Shown here in pieces: positions 22,701 to 32,247 of a stretch of DNA of 55,000 nucleotides. A program made the translations under genes and the position numbers. Positions within the stretch are counted from its first letter, which is position 1; every line of letters starts with the position of its first letter. The DNA is taken from NCBI GenBank assembly GCA_037179515.1, contig JAXCGZ010020857.1, positions 82,501 through 137,500 of the forward strand. Reading direction: 5' to 3'. The notes under the pieces were generated by a model that was not told the origin of the DNA, did no database searches, and saw only the letters and a program-made list of their open reading frames with translations. This DNA is from Halocaridina rubra (taxonomy: Eukaryota > Arthropoda > Malacostraca > Decapoda > Atyidae).

Positions 22701-24960
22701 TACATGAATATGCACAAAATAGTGGTAAATGTTTACTTGCGCAATTCACATCCTTAACAAGAGAAATGACAACAACAAATCGCTGCAATACTGATCAAAA
22801 CCACCAAAAACAGTAAATTCCATTATCAACACCTTCTCTTAATTGGGTGAGAAGTACCATAACCACCCTAACCATATATTTTAAAAAATTTCATGAGCTT
22901 TCCTACCTGAGGATATAAAAATAACCATTTACCAAAATAAAGTGTATGATACATTAAGAATTTTGATCACCTATGGAAAACTATCAGATTCAGATGTGAA
23001 TGTTTAACTTTGTGCCCATAGTTCGAAAAAAAAATATATTCATTATATTAGGCTGGCTTTGGTGAAGTTATGATTGTTCACTCCAAGTTAAAAAACGAGT
23101 ACATAAGTGATATACTCTATCTGATTTCTAGTAGTTTTTTATATTTTTTTAATGTTTTGTATTGTCATATTCGCTGGGATAGGAAAATATACATTTACCA
23201 AAACTTTACCATAACGTGTGTATAGATACCACCCATACTACTACCAAACGTTACCTCACTAAAGTGCAATAAGAGAGCATACGGACTTCTGCAAAGTAAT
23301 TAAATTTTACCTAGGGATTCATGGAAGCCTATATACTGCAGGGTTTTTCGTATTGCATTGTGGTTTATATAGGGTCCGGTATCCAGCTCTAAGGTATAAT
23401 GAACTTACACTATAATTACACGTGCTATGTACTTCACCTATTTGAAGTATCTCACAGCCTCTCAATACATCAGTCTTAATTGGTGAAGATACTGTTCTAC
23501 AATTATCCCCACACCTTTTACTTGAGATTGGTTTCAAATATCTCCAGAGTCAACAACCACCACTCTCTGGGTCTCTTTATTTATAATAATTAACCATAAC
23601 TTCATATGCATGACATTTACTGCAATAACAGCTTTCTAAGAGTGGGTGACGTGAGTTTTAAACAATGTCAAAGAGTTACTACTAAATGAGATAAAAATAT
23701 GAGTTACGGAAGGGTGCATAAAACAAGTCTTAACCCAAATTTCTAATCTAACAAGTGGTTAAAGGAAATAAAAAATCATTTTATATACCCATCCATTGAT
23801 TACCCGAGAAATCAGCATCACCACCACTTCAAGAAATGTGCTGCATTGCTGTATAAACACCCAAATTTACCCTATTAAGATATGTAAGGCTTCAAACTGG
23901 TGTTAAATTAGGTTAATTGGGTTAAGTAAGTTAAGTTAGTTGTATTAGGTTATTTAAGTAACCATAGCAGCCCACCAATCGCTTCTAACACAAACAAAAA
24001 TAATTTCCGATAAAACACAATTATCATATTAAAGGTAAAGGTAACGGTTGCCAGGTTTCAGTTCCAATATCCATCTGAGATGCTCCTCAGAACGTCAGCT
24101 GGGGCAAGCCCCAACCCCCCACTGTGGTGCCCAGCCACAGCGGTAACCTCCCAGTAAACAGCTTATAGTCTCAATCTTGGACGGGAACCGATCTGCCGAC
24201 CTCATGAATACGAAGCCAGCACATTACCACTGTACTAGCCAGAGGCTAGTACATCAACACCTATCCGAAAATAATTGCTTAGTCTAGAAATACAAAGGGT
24301 GCATAAAACGAATTTTACCCATATTATGGTGGCTACAGGGCTTGGTAATGTATATATACAAGCTACATACTTCACCCGATTAGAATATTTCACAGCTTCC
24401 CAATACATCGAAGTTTGAACTGGTAGATACTGTTGGGTTAACTTTTAGAAGAGGAGATTATTTTTGGTGAGTCATAACCTAACCTCACTTAGGGGAACGC
24501 GTCTTCCCCATAACTAAAATAATACCTACTGTTCTACAATATCCCCAAGCACTTAATGGCGTTCTCATTGTACTTACTGTTTTGACGGACGTTAAATTCT
24601 AAGGAAATGGAGTAATTACTCCGAGGAATAGAACTCGGGACCTCGATATTTTTGTATACCGAGTTGTTTAACGCTTTGTATCGCAATTAATCCCCCAATT
24701 GGAGTGGTCACACATGGATTGAGGCCGGGAAATTAAGACTGAATGGTCTTCCCGACGCCATGCAGTGGGCTCACTATTCGATACAATTGCACCATGACCG
24801 AGTTTTTGGAGGTGATATTATGTATCTTATTACAAACAACTAAAAGATAATTAGAAAGGCAAGCAACAAAATGCTGTTATACTCACTTCTTTATACCGGA
24901 ATCATCGACTCCTTTAAGTTTTAGTGTGCCCTTGGACACGAAATAATCATCTGACCCCAT
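12908..24960 (-). CDS. FAM32A: FAM32A homologue, three coding exons (complete CDS)
   Basis: Joining 24960-24887, 14794-14641 and 13030-12908 gives 351 nt, 116 residues plus stop, against about 112 in the human protein. The N-terminus has the family block KGTLKLKGVD; then comes a lysine run (K8), an acidic/serine linker, and RTPAELRFMERQRKM. The last exon holds the hallmark ILKKASKTHKEKVEDFNRHL and ends in FDIPKVSWTK. The human protein is a nuclear component of the catalytic spliceosome, whose C-terminus reaches the active site and promotes exon ligation; the near-invariant C-terminus here suggests the same role. Splice sites are canonical: donors GTGAGT and GTAAGT, acceptors TTTTTAG and TTTCCAG, phases 2 and 0. 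The start ATG lies in GCCATTATGG. Intron 1 is about 10 kb and full of transposons; intron 2 is 1.6 kb with two SINEs. Confidence 0.94.
13136..13320 (-). repeat. tRNA-derived SINE (family A), old copy
   Basis: This is a diverged full-length copy in FAM32A intron 2. The tail end CGGTTTTACTTCACAGACTC is at left and the degenerate tRNA-like head at right. Family A reads, from the head: box A-like GTGGCTCAAGCGGTAGCG, box B-like GGTTCGCGCCC, and a tail ending GTGACGTAAAACCGGAAC. Confidence 0.8.
13796..13990 (-). repeat. tRNA-derived SINE (family A), with 18-bp target-site duplication
   Basis: Full-length copy in FAM32A intron 2. The direct repeat TACAGTTTTCAAGGTCTG at 13778-13795 and 13991-14008 is perfect, marking retrotransposition with both ends intact. 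The tRNA-like head is on the right (reverse complement of GTCGCAGACGCTACC and GCGAACCCTCGACC). Confidence 0.93.
14009..14640. other. FAM32A intron 2 remainder
   Basis: Short (ATT)n and purine-rich tracts occur between 14190 and 14370. No exon or known repeat is recognised. Confidence 0.5.
14641..14794 (-). CDS. FAM32A: FAM32A exon 2
   Basis: 154 nt between acceptor TTTTTAG and donor GTAAGT, in phase with both neighbours. It encodes the lysine-rich stretch, the serine-rich linker and RTPAELRFMERQRKM. Confidence 0.93.
14795..16324. other. FAM32A intron 1, proximal part, no feature recognised
   Basis: AT-rich intronic sequence. Open frames at 15789-16046 and 15993-16340 overlap on opposite strands, have no recognisable domain and look random. 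Confidence 0.5.
16325..16500 (+). repeat. possible tRNA-related SINE
   Basis: TAACCGGGAGAGTGCTCGAC resembles a tRNA box A region, and GGCATTCAGGTCC about 35 nt on resembles a degenerate box B. A body follows. Only one copy is in the window, so family status is uncertain. Confidence 0.4.
16831..18525 (-). pseudogene. Tigger1-type transposase pseudogene
   Basis: Reading leftwards: near 18505-18440 a helix-turn-helix ETATNICQSLGLSRLTLATI; then a badly broken middle. At 17730-17600 is the DDE core as LLVLDIATGHSAHLDDFHSN and KVVYLPPNATALLQAMGQG. At 17540-17380 is FWKSYIIVQSIKNIADSLEE ending at an in-frame TAG. At 17319-16831 is the C-terminal region with EPKEFTTKDIEKGFALIEKG and SYREIWKEKKMATFQ. 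The usual DNAPGH motif reads DIATGH. Several stops and frameshifts make it inactive. The 5' end is severed at about 18530 by the foldback insertion. Confidence 0.9.
18534..19865. mobile_element. 1.33-kb foldback element with Tigger-like termini
   Basis: The termini CAGGGATCCCTCG (left) and CAGTAATCCCTCG (right, reverse complement) are each followed inward by a TATCGCG motif and are flanked by TA. Inside, about 18735-18930 and 19535-19735 are inverted copies of one sequence: GTGACACCAGGATGG, GATGGAGAGTGTAATGAC, CCAGCTCTCTGCTGGG. Further inward a second pair, AACAATAATTTTCCTTTGAT near 18990 and its complement near 19410, flanks (TTA)n/(AAT)n runs. About 220 bp (19112-19332) form the loop. There is no coding capacity, so it is non-autonomous and presumably mobilised by a pogo/Tigger transposase. 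Confidence 0.85.
20060..20455. repeat. tandem repeat, about 180-bp unit, 2.2 copies
   Basis: AATGCCGCGTGATGAC, AATGCCACATGATGAC and AATGCTGCATGATGA start near 20062, 20247 and 20424. Units share TTTGGTAATTTTGTAAA and ACCAAATACAT. It lies inside the 5' part of the Tigger element. Confidence 0.85.
20557..21204. other. FAM32A intron 1, no feature recognised
   Basis: AT-rich sequence with A-rich runs. No gene or repeat was identified. Confidence 0.5.
21205..21428 (+). repeat. unclassified interspersed repeat (family B)
   Basis: It shares GTGTGGCACCAGGACGGGTG, GAGAAGCAGAGATGGG, AGATGTGAAGGGATA, GAGATGTGTAA and AACTGAAGGAAGACTTA with the reverse complement of 35750-35960. It shares the first parts with both arms of the foldback at 18534-19865 and with 45385-45440. 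Confidence 0.75.
21429..22433. other. FAM32A intron 1, no feature recognised
   Basis: No exon, RNA gene or known repeat was identified. Confidence 0.5.
22434..22700. mobile_element. 267-bp MITE with Tigger-like ends
   Basis: The left end CAGATGCTCCCCTACTTATG and the right end (reverse complement) CAAATACTCATCTACTTACA are flanked on both sides by TA. Further inward is GTTACGTTCC, typical of pogo/Tigger-derived termini. There is no coding capacity. Confidence 0.75.
22701..24024. other. FAM32A intron 1 with diverged dispersed repeats
   Basis: No exon. Segments near 23420-23515 and 23714-23740 recur in diverged form near 24298-24450 (for example TACTTCACC then TCTCACAGCCTCTCAATACA). GGGTGCATAAAACAA recurs in reverse complement near 26166-26190. 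It looks like an old unidentified repeat family. Confidence 0.45.
24025..24250 (-). repeat. tRNA-related SINE (family C)
   Basis: In reverse complement, CTAGTACAGTGGTAATGTGC resembles a tRNA box A region and GATCGGTTCCCGTCC a box B, about 40 nt apart. A tail with CAGCCACAGTGGGG follows. Only one copy in the window. Confidence 0.6.
24251..24886. other. FAM32A intron 1, distal end
   Basis: Contains the second copy of the diverged repeat (24298-24560). Nothing else is recognised before the exon 1 donor. Confidence 0.45.
24887..24960 (-). CDS. FAM32A: FAM32A exon 1 (start codon)
   Basis: ATG at 24960-24958, 24 codons plus two bases, ending AAAGAA before donor GTGAGT. It encodes MGSDDYFVSKGTLKLKGVDD and SGIK. 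The G-start of exon 2 completes a lysine codon. Confidence 0.93.
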
Positions 24961-25250
24961 AATGGCACTTCTGCTAACTGTGTTATTGTTGGTTACTGTT
25001 GTTGATGTTGTACTTCTTCTTCTTCCGGTTTGTGTAGGATATGAAGCTTGGTCACCATGGATCTCTCTCTCTCTCTCTCTAAGAGAAAATATGGCGTGGA
25101 AATATTACTAAGAACGTTAATCATGGACAAGAGACTTGTGAAATACTGCAAATCTAAAATCCTTCCTGATGACAGGACAAATTTCAATGCAGCAGAGAAA
25201 CACAATGCGATTGTGATCAGTAAAATTAGTTTCGGTTAGGATAGCCTTTA
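24961..25250 (-). promoter_or_regulatory. FAM32A 5' UTR and presumptive proximal promoter
   Basis: Upstream of the ATG on the minus strand are an AACA-rich leader, CCGGAAG (an ETS-like core) at 25024-25030 and a (GA)n stretch at 25064-25082. A short upstream open frame starts in CCATGG near 25038 and stops before the main ATG. Transcription start and regulation are inferred only from position. Confidence 0.35.
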
Positions 25251-25760
25251 TACGTAAAATTCATGGTGTTGAAAGTCCATCTCTATACTTTATATTTGCT
25301 TTTTCTCTTGATCATATCTCTACTTTTACATTTTCTGATCACTATAATTTTGCGTGCACACTGCAAGATTGTGCGAGGAAGTGTATAATGGCTGCTTTTA
25401 TTCCTTCCTTGTCCTACTTAATCACATCACATATGGTCTCTGACACATTCGGTATTGTTATTTTAGCTTCCAGTAAGAATATCCCACTGTGTATAATTAA
25501 CTGTTATTGTGAATATAGTTGTTGTTCAATAACTCATCTGGCTAAGTAGCCACTGGCAATCCCGGGATTTTTCACAAATCTCTCGGGGAGTGTATGTTAT
25601 GTTGCTAGCGGATGTGGTTGTGTACATTGCAGTTTGCCATGTGTTTGATTGTATGAGGTGATATGTTACTTCCTGGACAGACATCATTGACGAATATCTA
25701 TAAAGTACTTGAAAATGCTCAGGAGCAAATGTACAGCTGATGATAAAAAGGAGCATGCCG

Positions 25761-25800
25761 GCAAACAGCATGTACCTGGCAAGAAGTACATGCTGTTTGC
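25761..25800. other. perfect 15-bp hairpin
   Basis: GCAAACAGCATGTAC (25761-25775) and GTACATGCTGTTTGC (25786-25800) are exact reverse complements separated by 10 nt. Function unknown. Confidence 0.9.
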
Positions 25801-28800
25801 ATGTACATAAAGGAAGCCATCTCACCATCAACACAGCCCTTAATTGGATACCTGGCATATATGAACATCGCAGCTGCAGCTTCGAAGTTCGCCATGAGAG
25901 GCTCCTGTCATCACTGGCTATTTGTTTACATTTCTGACGCACGTGGTTGGACTGCAGCAGTGCTGTGACTAGAGCGCCCGACTTTGGAAGTAACTAACCC
26001 GCTATCTAGCCCAATACAGGGTATTAGTAGGAATATTAAGGAATTTTATGATTACATTCATCGCATATCCGGCAATTTTACGTTGTTCAAGTAGTTTTCG
26101 ATACTGTAAGACCTTTTTTCTTGTACACAAATCTTTGCAAATGAGGCGTTTTAGATATTGATATTATGGTTAAGATTTGTTTTATGCACCCATTCTATTT
26201 TAGAACTAAAATATTTTTTTCTAATAGGTTTGATGTGTTTTGTATTCATCTGATTAGTTTTGCAACACTAATTTCTCGGGTAGACTATGGAGATGTGCAT
26301 ACAACAAATCCTAAGTTTTTCTCTACTATAAAATTTCTAGCCAAGATCTTCCTTCTGCTATCTTACATTATTAATGTGCGAGTGCTGCTGATGTATTTAC
26401 CTCTATTAGGTCAGTAGGGTTAAAGGTCATGGGTGAACTGACTATCCAGTCCAAAGAGTTCAGACTTTAATGACAGGATTACTAGAATATCTTCGTGTCT
26501 GATGTGTTTTTTCAATTATTATAGCTGTATTGCTGAATTTTACAAGAATAAAAAAACAAAAAACAAAAAACTTTTGAATATTGACTGTGTTCTGTCGACT
26601 GACGTCTCCTGTCTTCATTGCAAAAGATTCTATATCTATCAAGAAGCCAGGAGAATATTGCGCTTATTTGATTTTTGGAAATAGTTTTCATTATTGGTGC
26701 TTACAGGGCAGATAATGCAATTTTTATTAAAGGTGAGACACACCCTTTTTCTCCAGCGAGAATCTCAATTTTTTTTCAAAAGACTCGATCCTAGGTGCAG
26801 GACAGCCACCCCCAGAGAGAAACTGACGGGATACATGGAGACATTTTTTTTTTTCATAAAAGTAGAATGCAAAGGTATAAGACAGAATGTACAAAATGAA
26901 AAAAATTTAAATGCAGAATTACTTCCTTTATATATTTTATTAAATCAAAAATGCTATAAATAAAAAAAAGAGTAATTGTACACGATTCATATGGTCATAC
27001 AACTATACATTATTAGCATTAAAATACATGTTCATTTCAACAAATAGAAAAATATGAGTCCCATTTTTCAACAAATATATTTAGTATTAACATTAAATCT
27101 TGTAAATTTATTAAAAAAAAATCCACATCAAAAGTTTGAGAACTTTAGTATTTAAAAGAAGGAATTTAGAGTTTTGCTTACAAGTGACTCAATAATGTAA
27201 TTAGTTTTTATGTAACAATACACACAAATTTAATGGTGTGTATAATTTCACTTCACATATACATGGTGCTTTGAGTCCTTCTAAACAATACTCTGGCATA
27301 CACCTCAAACGGATTGCAACAGAATATACTGACTCCATGACTTACTTCATTTTAAAAGGGCTGAAAAGCCAAGGTGCAGTCATTTGGCGCACCTGAGTGG
27401 CCATCAAGTGCTTGCAGTGATTCGCTATTAAAAATTTGGTAAATTTTAACCTGAACCAATTTGAAGCTAGAAGTACCAAATAAACTAGAGATATATATGA
27501 TGGCAATAACCTATGATGATGATCCAAAATTAAAGATTAGCATTATAGTTCTCTTTTGGTTTTGTATATCCATGAGCTATTGTAAGAGTTTCAACATGCT
27601 TATGAATGTTAACGTCAAACTGAAAGGGATACGGAGCATCAAGTCTTAATGCTGCAAAAGAATATACTTCCAAACTCAGCATTACAAGACCCTTCCTGTC
27701 GCAAGTCTGCACATATTGGTACTTCATCACATTTAACTGAAGATTTGCTTCATTAAATTAAAAGTATAGACCTGGCAAAGTGGAGCGCATAATCATATCA
27801 ACTATGAAACCACTATTCTTACAGCTCTTGCTTTATAAAGTGCCTTGACCATGGTAAATAAAAAATAGAGCATGGAACGGTCACAGACATGATATAGTAT
27901 TTCATAGCAAGAGTATTCCAGTACGGACTACTGACCTGGAAAAAATTTTCTTCAGTTTCCGTTCCCTGCTTGTGACTTGGCGATTTACAGCTCATGATTT
28001 CATATGAATGTAACAAGCTCTCATTGAAAAGTACCATCAATACCAAATTCACTAAGTATGCAAACAGCAGAGCTCGGATTCTCTATCCACTACACATTAA
28101 GTCATGTCAATAAAGAACAATTACTGTGAAAACAATGCCAGAAATAAGACCAGACAGGAGAGATGAATGAATGCTCCTTGGCTGCTAAGCAAGAACTGCA
28201 CACAGATGTACCTAATATACCATGTGGAATGCAGATATATCTAAATTCTTTCAAATATTTATGCGAATTGTATAAGTGTTCTTTTATGTCAAAGGTTGAG
28301 GTGTTAGTACCTACTTTACCAAAACTTGACAAAACTGGTACACACCAGATACTTGAGTTAGTACATTTATGCCTTTTAATACATTTTGGTATGGCTAAAA
28401 AAAATGGAAATGATTTTCTAATACAATTAAGTTAGACTCTTATTTTCAAAAATAATAAAGGCTAAAGACAAACCACTTAAAGCTAACAGTAGCTAGGGCC
28501 CTTTGCCTTAACTAAAAGCTGAATTTGAATTGTTGGTTTCAGTGATAATGAAAATTGTTCATATGTTAGTAACTATTATACTAAATATAAAGAATATGAA
28601 GAAGGCAATTATTTCTTAGTAAGTAATGTAACGCTGGTTAGTTTCAGCTCGCTAGAAGGCAAACAGCAAAAGCTACCTACATGACGAATGGTCTTAGAGA
28701 CTACGACATAGCATAGAGTAGTTACAATATGCATTGTTATGACCCTTTGCATTGCAATTCAGCTGAGGATTATATTAAAAACCACTACAGCAATACTAAT

Positions 28801-30672
28801 GATACAACAACGTATTTTACACAAAACAATAGCAATACAAAGTCTGTACATATGTAACAGTATGAGTACATTTACAGAATCTTCCACAATATTGAAAGCT
28901 ATTTCTCCAAGGTTTATGAAAAAGTTTTGATAATGGATAGATTGGTTTCATTATTAAATATTATTACTGTATATCTTCCAAAAAAAAAATCGTATTATTC
29001 TATCTCTAGAAGCTATTTACACATCTTAAAATTAAATATATATAAAAAATAGGGCTTACAGTAAAATTTTAATATTATTTCACCACGAATTGAAATGGAG
29101 GCTGTTTAAGTGCTTTAATACTGTCTAATAACCTGCTAAGACTTTGCAGTGCTCTAATATTCATGTCCACAAATAAAATTTATAATCTTTTATGATACTA
29201 ATACTCTCATTAAAAGAATAAATTACCACTTTCATTCATAATTATTAACACTGAAATAATAGGGAACTAACTTTGCCTTTAAATAGTGGCTATGAAAGTT
29301 ATAATTTTATCCCAGCAAGAGTTTATTTCTTAATAATGTCAGCCTGATAAGATGCTATATGACTTTTTTTTTATCTGTAAGTATGCAATACAGTATAATG
29401 TAAATTTAACCCTTTCCTGCGAGCTGTCAATGAAATTAATTACACCTCAGCGCGGGGGGGGGGGTGCCACGCTTCAGCGAAAAACATGTTGTACTGTACC
29501 CCTTGACATCTAACAGGTTACTGACTCCTCAACTGGTTAAAATATTGACTATGTATGGCATTATGAAGCTAGATGCCACATATTGATTTCATCTTCATTT
29601 CCACTTGAGGGAATGGTGTGCATTTTGAAATTATTTCAATGACAGATACGTCATGCCATTAACCTCGAACGAAATTTTACACAGATGCCTGATTATTAAT
29701 TAGAGCTCTTAGCACTCAGCTCAAATACCTTTCTCATTATATTCAAGTGACCTAAACAGCCTGCATTCATGTCTGATGACAATGAAACAATAATAAAATA
29801 TTAAATTCAGAGCAAACAAATATTAAACTAATATACAAGGTTCACGCTAATGAACTTCGAATATGATACCAACACTGTATATTGTATATAACAAATATAG
29901 ATCTCCTTCCAAACTTAAAAAAAAGTGTGGGGGGCGGCTTTGGTTATTTATTTACTAACTGATAAATATACTGTAGTAAATATGCTTTTTTCTACATATA
30001 CCACGAGAACATACTGTACTCGTGTTCCTATACATTATATGGCATGAAGAGAGACATTGTATTGGAGGTCAGAGACCTTACATTGTATGGAAGGTCAGAG
30101 ACCATTTCTGCAAAAAAAAAAAGAAAAAACACAGTTGATATGGTGAACAGCTCACTGTCATGCCATTTCATTATCCTAAATAGCACCATGACAACTATTA
30201 AGCAAAAGTAAATAATCCCAATGGGTTGGATTTTAATAAATTTTTTTGTTAATAAAACTACTGTATTTGATCAAGTGATGTGAGGACCAAAAAAGAATTT
30301 AACCCACAATTGTTTAAATAATAGTAACTCTTCTACATGCTAACAAGGAACAACTGTAAAATCTAGACAATATTATGAAAGTCCGTTCCTCCCTTTCCAT
30401 AGAAGTAAGGAATTTTGTAGTTGTTCTTTATAACCTCCACAACAGTGGAAGTTTCTCTATTAGGGAATGGTAAATTAAGTTTTCTATTTTCTATAATCTA
30501 GTGAGCTAATATAGCTTAGAAGGCTTAAAATATAGCATATTTCAAATGGCACTTACAATGTATTAAAATGTTTTTAAATTTCACAGTTTAAGAGTCCAGC
30601 AGGAAATGGTATTCTAAACTTCAACATACAAATCAGAGGGTTACCAGAACTGTTAATTTACATCAGAGATTT

Positions 30673-30735
30673 ACCTTGACTAAGCCACTCCCCTTAAAAG
30701 GGGAAAGATGGCTCATGTATATAGACAGATAGATA
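30673..30735 (+). repeat. repeat tail with CCCCTT-AAGGGG hairpin
   Basis: TTGACTAAGCCACTCCCC, AAAAGGGGAAAGATGGCT and ATATAGACAGAT match the 3' parts of repeats at 45998-46050 and 51387-51440. Confidence 0.6.
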
Positions 30736-31820
30736 GACAAAAAGTTTAAATAAACACGAAGATGTTATATCCAAAAGTACCTTTTTATAACATCACTCAA
30801 ATCTTACTTGAATTTTTAAACAAAATGTCTGCAGCTTTAATTAAATATACTCAAAGCTGATAGTGTACTAATACTTCGTCTGAAAATAAACCATCTATAA
30901 TTTAAATTTAAGTTGTCTTAAAACACTCTCGGATGACAAATTGATAACAATTTGAGCATTAGAACACTCAAAGATAAGGGCAGGACCTCACAAAGGCTGC
31001 TGTACCCTATAGCGCAGTTATATTCTAGATTGTAGTACAAGAACTTCCAAATACTGATAAAGTTATCTCACAGTAGTTACTATATACAAGAAGGCTCTAA
31101 AAAGTATTCCTAAGAACTATATGGTACCATAAATTGAGCATGGCGGTACATATCAATTATAGGATACTGCAAAAGAAAAAAAAAAGCCACTTTCAGTTCC
31201 ACGTAAAACGTAATTTTTCTCTTTAGCTGCAAGTATTTCAGTCTTTACGTCACATCCATCTTTTCGAAATTGGTACTGCTCTTAAATCTTCCTTCAGACA
31301 CCTATAATCCTATTCATGCTCATGGTCTCTGGTTAATCCAACACAAGCAGAGGCTTTGACTGGTTTACATAAACACACCTGGAAACCACGACTACTGAAG
31401 CAAGCAAAAATGCCCTGTTTGTTGAAACGCAAAGGTAAGAAAAAACACACCTTTCTACAGTCTCTTGGTCAAAGCTCACGAGGTAGATGCTAATTGATGA
31501 TGATAACATTGTTATTGTGTATGCACAAGTTTTAGCTTATTAAGAGCTTCCTACAGGAGCTTACATCACCCCTGGCTGCAACTTACATCTGTTTACATAT
31601 GCCAAAGACACAGATGTATCTGCGCTTAATATACCAAGCCCAGGCCATCTAGGTTGCTTTATCTATGGCACTTTGTGGCTTAAGCTTAACCTTAGGGAGC
31701 TCCTTGCAATTTCTAGAATATTCAGTGCTTGATGACAACTGCTAACCCTCTCTGGGCTGGAGTACATGCTAGGGGTAACTGGCTGACTCATTTGTAGAGC
31801 TAGGCGACCAATCACATCTC

Positions 31821-32247
31821 CTAAGATATTTCAGCTTCTTCGGCTGCAACAAATGTTGGTGCAAGAGACAATAAGTGTGTGGCCCCATTGAAAAAGGCTG
31901 AATATAAGCTAGTAGCAGTGTCTGTGGAGAGAAGGCAGTATACACCATACATCATTAACACCTGAACTAAACGGTGAACGTAATACATCTTGTTTACGTA
32001 AGAGAGAGCTTTTGGGACGTCTTTCAAATCTTCCTTCATAATGTACTGCTTGCAGCCTTTCTGGTAAGCCTCGATGTATCTGTCCCAGTCAAGATCTGAG
32101 ACATCAAAATGATACAGATCCCGATCAACTGGACTCAAGCTCTGCCACAGTTCTTGTGTTTTGGTTGTATGGAAGGTCCAGTCACGCAGCATGAAATATT
32201 CAAGGGCACCAATAGCCTTGACCATCCTTTGGCACAACTTTACAGCA
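31821..32247 (-). CDS. FAR exon 6 (terminal)
   Basis: Acceptor CTATTTTCAG; 427 nt including TAG. It encodes IAVKLCQRMVKAIGALEYF, the rest of the C-terminal domain with LSPVDRDLYHFDVSDLDWDR, and an acidic end EEAEIS. Confidence 0.93.

Larger units (their letters stand above)
25251..31820. other. intergenic region between FAR and FAM32A
   Basis: No coding exon was recognised on either strand in 6.6 kb; open frames are short and without known domains. Items seen: a perfect hairpin at 25761-25800, a run of ten or more G near 29453, a 24-bp tandem duplication near 30050-30100, and a repeat tail at 30673-30735. Part may be the FAR 3' UTR. Confidence 0.5.

Noticed and set aside
25526..25942. 138-codon minus-strand gene containing the perfect hairpin
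   Set aside because: No family resemblance; the hairpin explains part of its repetitiveness.
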